The notes under the pieces: model-generated | The model's input: the letters and a program-made list of their open reading frames with translations, nothing else | What the model was told of the DNA's origin: nothing | Databases searched by the model: none | Program-made: the position numbers and the translations under genes | Source of the DNA: Zea mays | Taxonomy: Eukaryota > Streptophyta > Magnoliopsida > Poales > Poaceae | Assembly (NCBI RefSeq): GCF_902167145.1 | Contig: NC_050100.1 | Span: 185,063,439 to 185,127,438, forward strand | DNA length: 64,000 nucleotides | Reading direction: 5' to 3' | Shown here: positions 53,532 to 64,000 of the stretch, piece after piece | How positions within the stretch are numbered: position 1 is the first letter of the stretch | How the letters are laid out: each line of letters starts with the position of its first letter

Positions 53532-55064
53532 TCATTTCTCCGTCTCTGAAAGATGTAAACGAAAAAAAAAACTCGTGATTAGACTAAGCAACAGGAAGGA
53601 TGAAGATAGTAGGGTTTAAACAAGTGACACTGCATCAGTGAAGCAGTCCCAGCGTACTTACTGAGGCCCTCCTTCGACTTCCGCTGCTTCTTTCGTCTCT
53701 TGGAGCGGAACTTCTCTTTGCTCTCTGCTTCCTCTTCCTCCTTGCTGACAGCAGACCCTGTTATCTGCGCAAAGGATTCTTTGGCGCCGGCAGTCACGTC
53801 GCCAAAGAAGTCCTTCACCTTGTCAACCACGGTTTTGAGCTCGTCCTTCTTTGGAAGCTGAGACGAGTAATCTTACTATTAAAGGCTACCCAGGACGCTC
53901 AAAACATGCTCACCGAAAATGCAAACATCTCGTACCACCTCAGCTTGAAAAGCATATATAGGTGATAGGTCGTTTTAAGTTCTGTTCAATGATGGGGCTT
54001 CAGCTAGGATAATTGGCTATGAAATTGTAAAAGAACTCGAGAAAGATTAAGGAAACAACGTACTTCGATCACATTGCTTGTCGTCAGAGCAGACCTTATG
54101 TTCCCTTTCTCCTGTTCATGTAAAAAAAAAGAACCAAGTAAATCTAATTGTTGGCCAATACAAAACTAATTGCTCAAACAACTGAGGCTTCTGCGATTGA
54201 GTTTTGGGTAACTACCACAACTTTGTAGCCATACCGAAACTGATTTTCGGTCTTGAGCACACGGTACTGCTCTTTCGCTGTGTCTATGATCACGTCCTCG
54301 TCCTTTCCATACATACACACACAGCAAACACGGTCAGCTGTTGATCATTAAAGCTTTCTCCAACTTCAAGAACGAGTGGATGCCTAGCTAGGCAGCCTAG
54401 CCTAGCCTACATATGGTCTGGTCTATGCAAATACTAGTAGTAAAATTGGATGGCCGTTAAGAATGTGGGAACTATGATGAAGCCAAAAAAAGAGCTGCTG
54501 CTGATCATCGATTACTTTGTAAATGACGGCGGCGAGGTTCCTGGCGAGCGTGTCCTTGTAGATGTACTTGCCGAGGAAGTTGTCCTTGGCGGCGAGCATG
54601 ATCTTCGCCGTCGTACCGCCCGTGATGATGTTGAGCGGGTACCAGAAGTAGACCTGCGCTAAACAAAAAAAATCCACAAATCTTGGTGGTGCGCCATCGA
54701 ATTTGCAGAACGGAACCAATATGGATGGGTAGCAAGATCCCAATCCGATCCAACCGAGCTACGAGCAGCAGCTAGAAGTCTAGAGCTAGTGACGGACATT
54801 GGCGGTGCGGATGAAGATGACGAATCGCGGGTTGCCGTCGTCCTCGATTTTCGGCAGCAGCGGCGCGCGGCGCTGCTGCTGCATCTGCCGCTCCGACCAG
54901 CCCCTGCCGCCCCGGGCCTCCACGACCAGCGCGCGCCTCGCCGGCTGGCGCCCCGCGACCCGGCGGAGAAGGAAGCGTCCGCCTACGTCGACGGGTGGCA
55001 GGGTAGTCCGGATACGCGCCGGCGCTGGCGACGGCCTCAGCGACACGCCGCCCACCACCTCCAT
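53532..55064 (-). CDS. HHL1: HHL1-like chloroplast protein (Hypersensitive to High Light 1)
   Basis: In Arabidopsis, HHL1 is a thylakoid protein that acts with LQY1 to protect and repair photosystem II under strong light. Six exons on the minus strand join to 249 residues: 55064-54798, 54653-54516, 54302-54216, 54111-54064, 53857-53662 and 53545-53532. The Arg/Ala/Val-rich first 60 residues look like a chloroplast transit peptide. The conserved core then begins P-K-I-E-D-D-G-N-P-R-F-V-I-F-I and runs through W-Y-P-L-N-I-I-T-G-G-T-T-A-K-I and G-K-Y-I-Y-K-D-T-L-A-R-N. A Lys/Glu-rich C-terminal tail comes from exons 5 and 6. The exon 1 donor is the weak GTCCGT; all others are ordinary. Its upstream region is shared, head to head, with G6PDH. 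Confidence 0.88.
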
Positions 55065-56267
55065 GGATGCGGGGTCCCTCTTTGTTGCTTGGCGCGGCGT
55101 GCTCTTGCTGCTCTACACGGCCGAGCCTAGCAACCTATGGGACGGGAGAAGATAAGCAGCTTGCAGCTTTATCTGGTGGTTGTCGGGGGAGCTGCTGCGT
55201 TCCTTAGCGATGTACGCGGGTCCACCGGAACCAGAAGTGGGCTTCGAGTGCCAGTGTAAGTCGTGCGTGCTGTTCCTGCGGCTGCTCTCTTCGACGTGTC
55301 AACTTTTTTTTAAAAAAAAGGATTTGATGTGCCGACTTGCCAGGCCCAATCTGCGGCCCAGCACCCGTGGGAACCCGACGCTGCTCTCGTTTGTAGCCGA
55401 CGGGACCGCGGCCCAAAAGTCCCTGCGCGTTACGGTGCTGGGAGGGAGGTTGTTGGTGGGCATCAAACTCGTGCAGTTGGATTGGGGATCTCGCGAGTCA
55501 TGGAGTGCGGTCGGCTCGTCGACAAGGAGGCGAATGCGAGCACCTCAAAACGCGTCCGAGGGTGTGAGTGAGTGAGATCGTTCAAAAGAAGGTGTGCGGT
55601 CAAGTTTCACGAACGAGCATCTATTTGCTGCTGCCCTCGCGCTTTGGTTTGACCGTCTCAGACAGTCAGACATTTGAAAAAGGGACCATTTCAACTGCTG
55701 GACCGTGCAGTGTCCGAAGTCAACCCATCTGGCGATCAGAACAGTCAAGGCAAATGATCTTCCTCCGCCAGATTGTTGACGCTCGACAGAATCAGGCCGC
55801 ATATACTACGAGAGTCCATGTTGTTCTCACTTGATCACAACAGATGCCTCAGCTCCTTCTCGAGCAGCAGAAGACCATTGCCATTTGATGTGTCACTCCT
55901 CTAGCTTCGTTCCAAAGCCCTAACAGACCACTAGACGTCGAGTAGCCCATATCATTCTTTCGTCCTCCGTTTTTTTTCCCGGTCCTCTTGTCGTTGAAAT
56001 TGTCAAATTGAGTAGCACTGGAGTATGTAGATAGTATATTATATAGACTTTAAATAGTTAAAATAGCGTGAAATAATCAGGAGATGCATCGCAGACTCTT
56101 TAGGCAATCCGGAAACATGTTTTTTCTATAAAAAAATCAGGGGACAATACTGCATGGTTGGTGGATGGTAGCCGTCTAGGAGTGGGCAGGTCAGGTCAAC
56201 AAAAGGCAGGACGCAAGGACTGGAGAGTGGAGACGGAGGCCGCCGGGGGCCGGCGCGACTCGGCGGG
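55065..56267. promoter_or_regulatory. Shared divergent upstream region of HHL1 and G6PDH
   Basis: This 1.2 kb between two divergent genes contains no gene. GATAAG (an I-box core, often in light-regulated promoters) is at 55151-55156, close to the HHL1 start. The half nearer to G6PDH is GC-rich just before its TATA box. A homopolymer T8-A8 block lies at 55304-55319. Confidence 0.5.
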
Positions 56268-56274
56268 TATAAAA
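56268..56274 (+). promoter_or_regulatory. Candidate TATA box of G6PDH
   Basis: TATAAAA lies in a GC-rich setting (GCGGG-TATAAAA-GCGGCG), followed by a CT-rich leader (CCCTCCCTCCCACTCC). The start of transcription is expected near 56300. The coding start is 1.08 kb further on, after a leader intron. Confidence 0.6.
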
Positions 56275-56336
56275 GCGGCGGAGGGAAAAAGGAAGGAAGC
56301 CAGTGCGATCCCTCCCTCCCACTCCACCCATCATTA

Positions 56337-56616
56337 GGGCATGTACAGTGGATGTCTTAAGTTGTGTCTTAGAGTGTGTCTAGGGGGGTGAATGTAAAAA
56401 ATCTCAAGACATATATCTTGACGAAGACACAGTGTCTTAGCTCTATATTCGAGACAGGAGACTATCTGATTGGTCACTTTAATTTATTGAATGTTCTGAT
56501 TGGTACAATGAATATGGTAAGACACATGTTTTAGACATGACCACTGTATTATGTTATGTTTTAGTTGTGTCTTATACCTGGAGTACCGTGCAGCTGTATC
56601 TAGGTTGTACATGCCC
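56337..56616. mobile_element. Tourist-type MITE in the G6PDH leader
   Basis: Perfect inverted ends GGGCATGTACA and TGTACATGCCC bound 280 bp, flanked by TTA on both sides (56334-56336 and 56617-56619). The element lies between the TATA box and the predicted leader donor. It should therefore be part of the first exon, unless transcription starts after it. Confidence 0.75.
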
Positions 56617-56789
56617 TTACAAATCCCTCTCCCCCCCCTCCCTCCGTAAATCGCGAAGTCAAATCTCACCTCACCAGTGGCTGCCTTCTCCGCTCCGCGC
56701 TGCGCCTCCCCCAAAGCTTCAGTGGCTGCTGCGACCCTTCTGTTCTCCGCTCTTGGTCTTGGGTGATCGCCGGCGGTACTTGTAGCGGG

Positions 56790-57309
56790 GTAAGCGCCGT
56801 CTTCCTACTCTTCTGAACTCTGAAGCGTCGGCTTCTTGTGCCTGGGACAGGGAGCATCGTCTCTGTCAGTTCTTCATCCCCGTGCGTTTATGTTTCTGTG
56901 GATCTGCCCGCCGTAGAGTCTTCTCTCGGTACCTACTTGTTCGTGGGTTAAGATTTTAGTTTACTTTTCATCATCCGAAGACCTTTTCTGGGAAAAGAAT
57001 TGCCTGCAGTAGGAATCGTTTAGCTCATCTTCAGGGATCGTGTGTCTGTTGGTCTGCGGCTACTCCGTTCCTAGGAGTGGTTGAGGACGATACTTTTTTT
57101 TAATAAATAGATAGATAAACCAGCTACTTTAATCTTGTACTCTGCGAGATTTCTTTATTCCCTCGTCTCCTTGTATACGGTATTTTTTTTTGTAACAATC
57201 AGTAATGGTATATGCTTGTTAATTTGTTCTTTAATAGTGACTTAATATATTGCTTTAGCTGAACCTCATATAAATTGTGTGATTAATAGTACCTTCTCAG
57301 CCTTTGTAG
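56790..57309 (+). other. Predicted 5' UTR intron of G6PDH
   Basis: The donor AGCGGG|GTAAGCG (exon end 56789) and the acceptor CCTTTGTAG|GTATTT (end 57309) remove a T-rich segment. The start codon follows 38 bases after the acceptor. Leader introns are common in plant G6PDH genes. This is inferred from signals only. Confidence 0.5.
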
Positions 57310-57347
57310 GTATTTATCTGAGGGAAGAAGAAACTATACAATTCATC

Positions 57348-60300
57348 ATGTCAGGAGGGTCGTCTGAATCTTCCCCGTTATCTGGACAAAATAGCCTTAG
57401 TTCTCTATCAATTTCCAAGGACAATGAACTATCTTCAGAGTCTGGCTGCTTGTCCATTGTTGTACTAGGCGCTTCTGGAGACCTTGCTAAGAAGAAAACT
57501 TTCCCAGCGCTCTTTCACCTTTTCCAGCAGGTAAGTTAATATCACTAGCGGTTTTGTACTTAATATATAAAGCCTTCAAACAGAGAATTACAAACAAATG
57601 CATAGTTTGATCCATCTCTTCTTTGGTTATACCATGAGTGCGCAGTATAACAAAAAAAATGTAGAACATCATAGTATAATGTATTTGCATTTCTAAATTA
57701 TAATATGTTCATGTAAGTGTCTTAGGTTGGCGCATGTACAAACTTGTGAATCTTACTCGCTGCCTTGTTTATATCTACAGGGATTTCTGCAATCTGGAGA
57801 AGTCCATATATTTGGGTACGCAAGATCAAATCTTTCTGATGATGGATTAAGAGAACGCATTCGTGGGTAAGATCTATTTTCCTTGAATTGGTACAAGAAT
57901 TCATGTACAGAATCGTTACCTCTGTATAATGTGCCCCTTCCTGTTAACTCATATTTTTGATACGATGGAAAGATTCCATGATTCTTTCTCTATTTGAATA
58001 TATAAATGGTCTATTGCTGCAGATACCTCAAGGGAGCTTCAGATGAACATCTTTCTCAGTTTTTGCAGTTAGTAAGTTTTTAATATTGTGTATAGCTCCT
58101 GAAATCTGAAAACTCTTGACGTCTGTAATCATGTGAAAAATTCGTACAGGTAAAATATGTTAGTGGCTCCTATGATAGGGTGGAAGGATTTGAGTTATTA
58201 AATAAGGCAATCTCTGAGTATGAAACTTCAAAAAACAATGACTCGGGAAGCTACCGCAGATTATTTTATTTGGCATTGCCTCCATCAGTCTACCCATCAG
58301 TATGCAAAATGATAAGATCATATTGCATGAGTCCATGTAAGTTACTCTTTCTCAATGTCTTACTTCCTCATCTCTCTAAGCACTGTACCCAACTGAGCTT
58401 TCCTGAAATTAATGAAGCTATCCTGTAAATACATAGATTTAAATGTTGGAAATAGTTAGTTTTGCTGAGAAACAAATAAACAATAGTTGATGTGATCCAT
58501 TTTTATATAAGTCGACATTGTTCAGCGAGGCTGGTGAAAGGTAAAAGAAAATGTTAATGTGCTGTTGTCGTATTCATGTAGATATTTCCTTTCAAAGTTT
58601 ATGTTGCCTACAGTTTTTTTGGACGGAGGGTGGGGGCTTTCTGGAAACACTTAACGTTCTGGCATCAAAATTTCACACATAATTAAGAAAGATAACTGCA
58701 TGTTCTGAAGTTCGCATAATTAAGGAGTTTTTCTGACACTACTTTCTTCGCCCCATTCTTTTTGGGCAGTTGTGCTAAAAATCTGTGATACCAATTATCA
58801 ATTCATGTTGTACTTTCAGCTTCACACACCGGTTGGACAAGGGTTATTGTTGAAAAGCCCTTTGGAAAGGATTTGAACACTGCAGAGGAACTGAGTGCTG
58901 AACTTGGGCAGCTGTTTCAAGAAGAACAACTCTATAGAATTGACCACTATTTAGGAAAAGAGCTTGTCCAAAACCTGGTAATATGTGTGAGCCATAGTGA
59001 ACTGTATATGCTTTATATATGCAACTGTTTCTTATACTGCCATGTTTGCAGCTTGTGCTTCGTTTTGCAAACCGCTTATTTTTGCCTCTCTGGAACCGTG
59101 ATAACATAGCTAACGTACAGGTAAGATCCTTTCCTAGGTGGTTACAGTATTTTTTTTATTTCTTTATAAATCATGGTTGGCTGTTATAAGTTGATAACAC
59201 ATCTTTTGTCAGTTTGTCTGAAGAATTAAATAAAATTGATGTCAAAAAGCTGTATTTTTTCAGTAATTATTGTGCCTAACATATGTTCTTGCATGTAATG
59301 AATGAATTCTGCAGATCGTATTTAAGGAGGACTTTGGAACTGAAGGACGTGGAGGATATTTTGATCAATATGGGTACGTTGGAAGCGGCTACATTCTTGC
59401 ATGGTTGTCCTTTGCATAAAAAATTGTTGTAAGCACCATATGGTCAGGTTATAAAATATCAGCTCTATACTTCTATCATTATATGTATTATATCATTGGT
59501 TCACCATTGGCCCTAATAGGTCCTCTGATCATGTGCCTTTATAGTTTGGGGGAAAAGACAAACTGCACAGTTTATATTGTTTTTCCCTTGGAAGACAAGT
59601 CTTTTGTACTTATTTCCAATTGTTTTTTACTAAATTTAAATTCTATCCTGCTTGCACCACCTTCTATACTATCAACAGTGTTGTTCCAATACTTGTGCGG
59701 TTTTGTTTTGAATTTCGAGAGGGCATGCAAGCATTATCGTTATTTTTTGGGGCATTTGCATGGTTGCCACTGTTCACGACTCTAACTTCATTTTACCCCT
59801 GTTTTTTGAACTTTGCACCGTTGCCCCTGTTTTTTTCGAAATGCAGCCCCCGGTTGCCTCTATTCCGTTACAAGCACATAACGGTGTTAAGTCAGCAGTT
59901 TTGTCATGTGCAAAGTCATGTGCTGAGTTACCACCGTTATGTGCTTACAACGGAATAGGGGCAAACAGAGGTTTCGTTTCAAAAAAACAGGGGCAACGGT
60001 GCAAAGTTCAAAAAATGGAGTTATAGTCGTGAGCAGGGATAAAAATGCAATTGTCCGTTATTTTTTTGTCACTTTGAGGGCCTCCATGTGTTGCTCTTTA
60101 TCTTATTGCAAAATACTCGTATCTGACTCCACTTTTGTTGATGCAGTATCATTCGTGATATCATTCAGAACCACTTGTTGCAGGTAAATATATCTTATGA
60201 ACTTCTTTTGCCGTTGGTTTATGAGTGATTTTCCAGACACGTACTTTTTGACTTGAATCTAGACTCTAGAGGAGTACTTGTTTAGGGTGGGGATTGGGTA

Positions 60301-62060
60301 CAGTCCAATATAATGCATGATTATTTGGTAATATGATTAATATTTTGTTTCATCACCAATCTAGTGCTAATCTTCTGAGCAGACACAGCAGATACCTGTA
60401 ATTACATTCCTCATAGATATAGCAATGTTTTGTTCTGGAGAGAGCTCTGGTATGACTGTCGCTCTAATTTTGCAGGTCTTCTGTTTGGTGGCTATGGAAA
60501 AGCCTGTCTCTCTTAAACCCGAGCACATTAGAGATGAAAAAGTCAAGGTTCTTACTTCTTACATCTTTTTATTCTATCAACAGACAGGAAACGAGCCTCT
60601 AAACTTTCTTGATGTGATACCAGATTATGAATCCTGTGTTGTTTGTCATTTTTTTTGTTTCTTACTAGTTGCCTTTTTACAACCAATGCTAGGTTCTGCA
60701 ATCGGTGGAGCCTATAAAGCATGAAGAGGTAGTCATCGGACAATATGATGGCTACAAGGATGACCCTACTGTGCCAGATGACTCCAACACCCCTACTTTT
60801 GCATCTGTTGTACTGAGGGTACACAACGAAAGATGGGAGGGTAAATATTACTCGATGAGCCATTGCTCCCAATGTCTAGCTCTGCAGTCTTCCTTAATCG
60901 AACCTCCATATTTTTATAACCGGATAATTCCCACTCTGCGTCATATGCCAGTGTCATACTTCTGAACATTGCAATGTTTATTCTTTGGTGCTAAATGCAA
61001 ATGACTGTCGCATAGGGGTTCCATTCATCCTCAAGGCTGGCAAAGCACTAAATTCGAGGAAAGCAGAGATACGTGTACAGTTCAAGGATGCTCCTGGTGA
61101 CATTTTTAGATGTAGGTACCCTGTGTTTTTCAAATTTTAAATAAATATATTATTATCATTAAGTCCATCCCTGATTTTGACTGTTATTTACCAATTCCCC
61201 CTGAGAACTTGATTTCCCTTGTGATTACTACCTTCAATGATTCTGTTCAAAGCACCAGATTTCCATTTAAACTTGTCTGGTTGCACTGAACGTGTTTAAT
61301 CCTCTGTGCTCTCTTTTATAGGCAAGAAACAAGGCAGGAATGAGTTTGTCATACGCCTGCAGCCATCAGAAGCCATGTACATGAAACTAACGGTACATAC
61401 ATTTACCTCTGTAAACTCTAGCCTTTGAATTTCCCGCTTTGTTTAAAGGAGAGAAAAAAAGATGCGGCAGAATTGTATGTCTAAAGAACGAACTTTTGCA
61501 GGTCAAAAAACCCGGACTGGAAATGGCAACCGAACAAAGCGAACTGGATCTATCGTATGGGATGCGGTACAATGGCGTCAAAATCCCAGAAGCATACGAG
61601 CGTCTCATCTTGGATACGTGCGTGATGTTCCATCCTATCCTAGTCCTAGCGCTAAATTTGTTTCCAGCACATTCAGTTCTCTGAAACTTGCTGGATGAAG
61701 CAATTCTTCCCCAGTCATGGTAGTATATATTCACACCCCTGACTATGTTTTCACAGGATAAGAGGAGACCAGCAGCACTTCGTTCGCCGAGATGAGCTGA
61801 GGGTTTGTGACTGGCCATGCATTTCCTTTGCAGTGGCTTCCTTGTGAATTTGCTTATTCTGACAATGTGTCTGTTGGTCTCAGGCCGCATGGGAAATCTT
61901 CACTCCTTTGCTTCACGACATCGATGGTGGCAAGCTCAGGTCCGTTCCGTACAAGCCGGGAACCCGAGGACCGCAGGAAGCCGACGAGTTGAGCAGGAGG
62001 ATGGGGTATGTGCAGACCCATGGGTATGTATGGGTTCCGCCGACCCTTTCTAAGGTTTAG
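57348..62060 (+). CDS. G6PDH: Cytosolic glucose-6-phosphate 1-dehydrogenase
   Basis: The enzyme oxidises glucose-6-phosphate with NADP+ to 6-phosphogluconolactone plus NADPH, the first step of the oxidative pentose phosphate pathway. Fifteen coding exons join to 517 residues: 57348-57530, 57781-57866, 58023-58071, 58150-58336, 58820-58977, 59052-59120, 59315-59373, 60147-60183, 60476-60547, 60693-60840, 61016-61111, 61322-61392, 61502-61617, 61757-61802 and 61884-62060. The NADP-binding motif G-A-S-G-D-L-A is at 41-47 and the substrate/active-site motif R-I-D-H-Y-L-G-K-E at 208-216. There is no transit peptide, and length and start fit the cytosolic isoform. The end, Y-V-W-V-P-P-T-L, is typical. 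Intron 7 contains a long foldback element. The donor after 60547 (GTTCTT) is weak. Confidence 0.95.
59749..60057. mobile_element. Foldback (MULE-like) element in G6PDH intron 7
   Basis: This is a 309 bp near-palindrome with arms of about 130 bp. For example, GAACTTTGCACCGTTGCCCC on the left pairs with its inverse on the right. The centre lies near 59905-59925. TTATTTTTT flanks both sides (59740-59748 and 60058-60066). A 9 bp duplication with long inverted arms points to a Mutator-like origin. It has no coding capacity. Confidence 0.65.
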
Positions 62061-62966
62061 CTGTTTGATTATCAGCTGCCGTGTAACCACAGAATGACAG
62101 AAAGCGGGGAAGATCCCTTTGTAATACGTGGGTCGTGTAATAAGAGAAACTTCTGCTTGTTGTTTGAGTGACCCTTTACGGTATTGGAATAAAAAAAGAA
62201 TGTGATGTTATTATCTCACTGTTGTTTTTAGTTTCTCTCCTTTCTTCGGAATTTCCTTGAGAAGCTTTTTTTATTATGGAAGCAAAAAATATTCCAGCTT
62301 TTTGCAGTTTCCTGCATACAGCTATTACAAATTGATAATTAACTAAACATCCACAATAAAATGAAAGTAAACTCCCTCGAGTCAGTGTCCACTGTTCAGC
62401 CGTCAAAACTTCCACTGTTCAAAACTTCCAGCTACTGTTCTCGCGGAAAATAACAAAAAGAAAATCAGTTTTGACCTGCTTGCCACTTGCCTGGTCGTGT
62501 CCACTGTTCAGCCGTCAGTGTTAAGATAAATAAAGAAGACGCTTATTGTTCGTGACTCATCATCAGCTTTTGCGATGAAAGGTCTGAGGTGCTGTCCTGA
62601 TTTTTTGCCCTAAGCCCCACTACCGGATAATTTTCTTACAAACATGTCGTGCTCGTGCCACGAGAGATCAATGAAGCGCAGCCAGGGATATTGCTAACAC
62701 CGTACACTCTCATTCAGTTCTGGTGCGTACAGTACATATCGTTCAAGCAAACATAGTCCACTTGGTAGAGCAGAAACTAAGCTTTTAATAGTCTGTGCAC
62801 CCACTGATTATTCACGAACAAAAACTTACAGGTCCAACACAAGCACTAATACAGATTCAGTGTGTAACGCCGTAACATATATATATATTGGTAACGAGAA
62901 CTCTGGCATCTGTCATTTCATCTCATTTCTCACTACCAGATTCCCCAGCAGGCCAACATTATTTTC
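62061..62966. other. Convergent spacer between G6PDH and NBP35
   Basis: It holds both presumed 3' UTRs. GGAATAAAAAAAG near 62185 could be the G6PDH polyadenylation signal. A 21-base direct repeat beginning GTGTCCACTGTTCAGCCGTC occurs at 62385 and 62497. A short TA microsatellite lies at about 62878-62889. No gene is seen. Confidence 0.5.
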
Positions 62967-63862
62967 TCACTCGGCCTTGATCAGCTTCTTCACGATGTTT
63001 CGAAGAGCCGGCGCACTGGCACTGCATTTCTGATCAGCAAAGCATGACCTCCCTTCCTCAGCCGCCTTGCACAGCTGCGGATCCATGGGCACCTTACCAA
63101 GGAAAGGAACCCCCATTTCATGGCACATCTTCTCGGCGCCTCCCTTGCTGCTATCAAATACCTCACTGCAGGCCATGACCGACAGAAGCTCAGGGGCTTT
63201 CTCCTTGATGTAGTTCAGGGCCCATTCTGTCGCATCTGTCTTGCCCGCCTCATCTGACTTGATGAATCTGAGGTCTGAAAGCGGCTGCCTCAGACCACTC
63301 ATGTTCTCCACAACACCTAGGACAGGAACACCGACCTTCTTGCAGAAGTTTATCTCCTTCCTCACATCAATCAGAGAGACCTGCTGCGGAGTCGTGACGA
63401 TTATCGCGCCATCGATTCCTGTGGCTTGAAGGTATTGCACGATCGAGATGTGCTCATCAGATGTTCCTGGAGGAGCGTCCACAACAAGATAGTCAATCTC
63501 CCCCCAATCGACATCCTTTAAGAACTGCTTGATCAGTCCATTCTTGCGGGGACCCCTCCATATGACAGCATCGTCTGGATTAGGCAGCATGAAACCAATC
63601 GACATCACACCAAGGTTGGACTCAACATACACAGGTGACCAGCCAAGGTTGCTTTGATGAATATCTTGTCCTTCAAGGCCTAGCATTTTAGGGATGCTAG
63701 GGCCACATATATCTATGTCAAGAAGGCCAACCTGATGGTCCATTTCAGCTAGGGCAAACGAGAGTTGGGCTGAGAATGTGCTTTTTCCAACACCTCCCTT
63801 TCCAGACAAAACTAACAATTTGTGTTTCACAGTAGCCAACCTCTCAACAATAGCAACCACAT
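62967..63862 (-). CDS. NBP35: Cytosolic Fe-S cluster assembly factor NBP35, last exon (partial)
   Basis: This P-loop NTPase scaffold assembles 4Fe-4S clusters for cytosolic and nuclear proteins. The exon begins after the acceptor TTTTGCAG, with two bases of a codon at 63862. It encodes about 298 residues to TGA at 62967-62969. Upstream exons, including the N-terminal four-Cys cluster expected in the family, are beyond the window. Visible are the deviant Walker [10 protein letters not shown], the D-I-D-I-C-G-P-S switch, [12 protein letters not shown] (Walker B) and P-Q-Q-V-S-L-I-D-V. The C-P-x-C cluster-bridging motif usual after V-V-E-N-M-S-G is absent; R-Q-P-L-S stands there. G6PDH converges from the other strand. 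Confidence 0.93.
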
Positions 63863-64000
63863 CTGCAAAATACAACCAGTCAACAATCAGTTCACTTTCA
63901 CCTAGCAGACACTATACAAGCAGCAAGTAAACAGTGTCCCACGTATATACAATTCATTCACTCACCTACAGCTAATGGTATAATCACATTTAACTGCATG
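63863..64000 (-). other. Intron of NBP35 (cut by window end)
   Basis: On the minus strand this is the T/G-rich sequence leading to the TTTTGCAG acceptor at 63863-63864. No coding sequence is seen. Confidence 0.7.

Noticed and set aside
54423..54743. 106-codon minus frame spanning HHL1 intron 1, exon 2 and part of intron 2
   Set aside because: Only the part 54516-54653 is exon. The ends run into introns, as the splice sites and family alignment show.
62385..62517. 21-base direct repeat in the spacer after G6PDH as an element boundary
   Set aside because: No inverted ends or target duplication accompany it; it looks like a local duplication.

Overview
This window is nuclear DNA of a grass, most likely maize (Zea mays). 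The evidence is nested long-terminal-repeat (LTR) retrotransposons of the Sirevirus (Opie/Ji-like) and Del/Tekay chromovirus types, grass-type MITEs, and four intron-containing plant genes. Nothing bacterial is present. The species call rests on recognising the element families, not on a search.

Layout. Positions 1-4394 are a graveyard of broken LTRs. Positions 4395-46629 are one nest. A minus-strand solo LTR (E) was split by two Sireviruses, B (4722-26976) and C (27065-45517). B was then entered by a 13 kb chromovirus, A (8138-21201), and C by a young Sirevirus, D (33135-42652). Target-site duplications fix each level: GAGAC for A, GGTTC for D, AGAAC for C, and one-mismatch pairs for B and E. 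Positions 46630-49460 hold older debris: part of a decayed LTR, a LINE ORF2 remnant, an hAT-type element and a Stowaway MITE.

Positions 49460-64000 are a gene island. It holds RPN7 (19S proteasome lid, +), HHL1 (photosystem II photoprotection, -), cytosolic glucose-6-phosphate dehydrogenase (+) and the last exon of NBP35 (cytosolic Fe-S assembly, -). HHL1 and G6PDH diverge from a shared 1.2 kb upstream region. G6PDH and NBP35 converge. MITEs sit in introns, in a leader and in the spacers. I built the exon models by hand from splice signals and reading frame, and every model closes in frame.

The least conventional signals are in the retroelements. (1) A GC-AG intron-like structure in the chromovirus LTR joins two short frames into a 62-codon ORF; its splice signals recur in a diverged LTR. 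(2) The ATGs of ORF0 and gag in the chromovirus directly follow splice-acceptor-like sequences. (3) In the Sireviruses, a conserved acceptor-like AG lies between the gag stop and the opening of the pol frame. (4) Inverted repeats straddle the polypurine tract/3' LTR boundary in all three Sireviruses. (5) Palindromes surround the LTR TATA box and fill U3. These are observations from sequence. None has been tested against RNA data.
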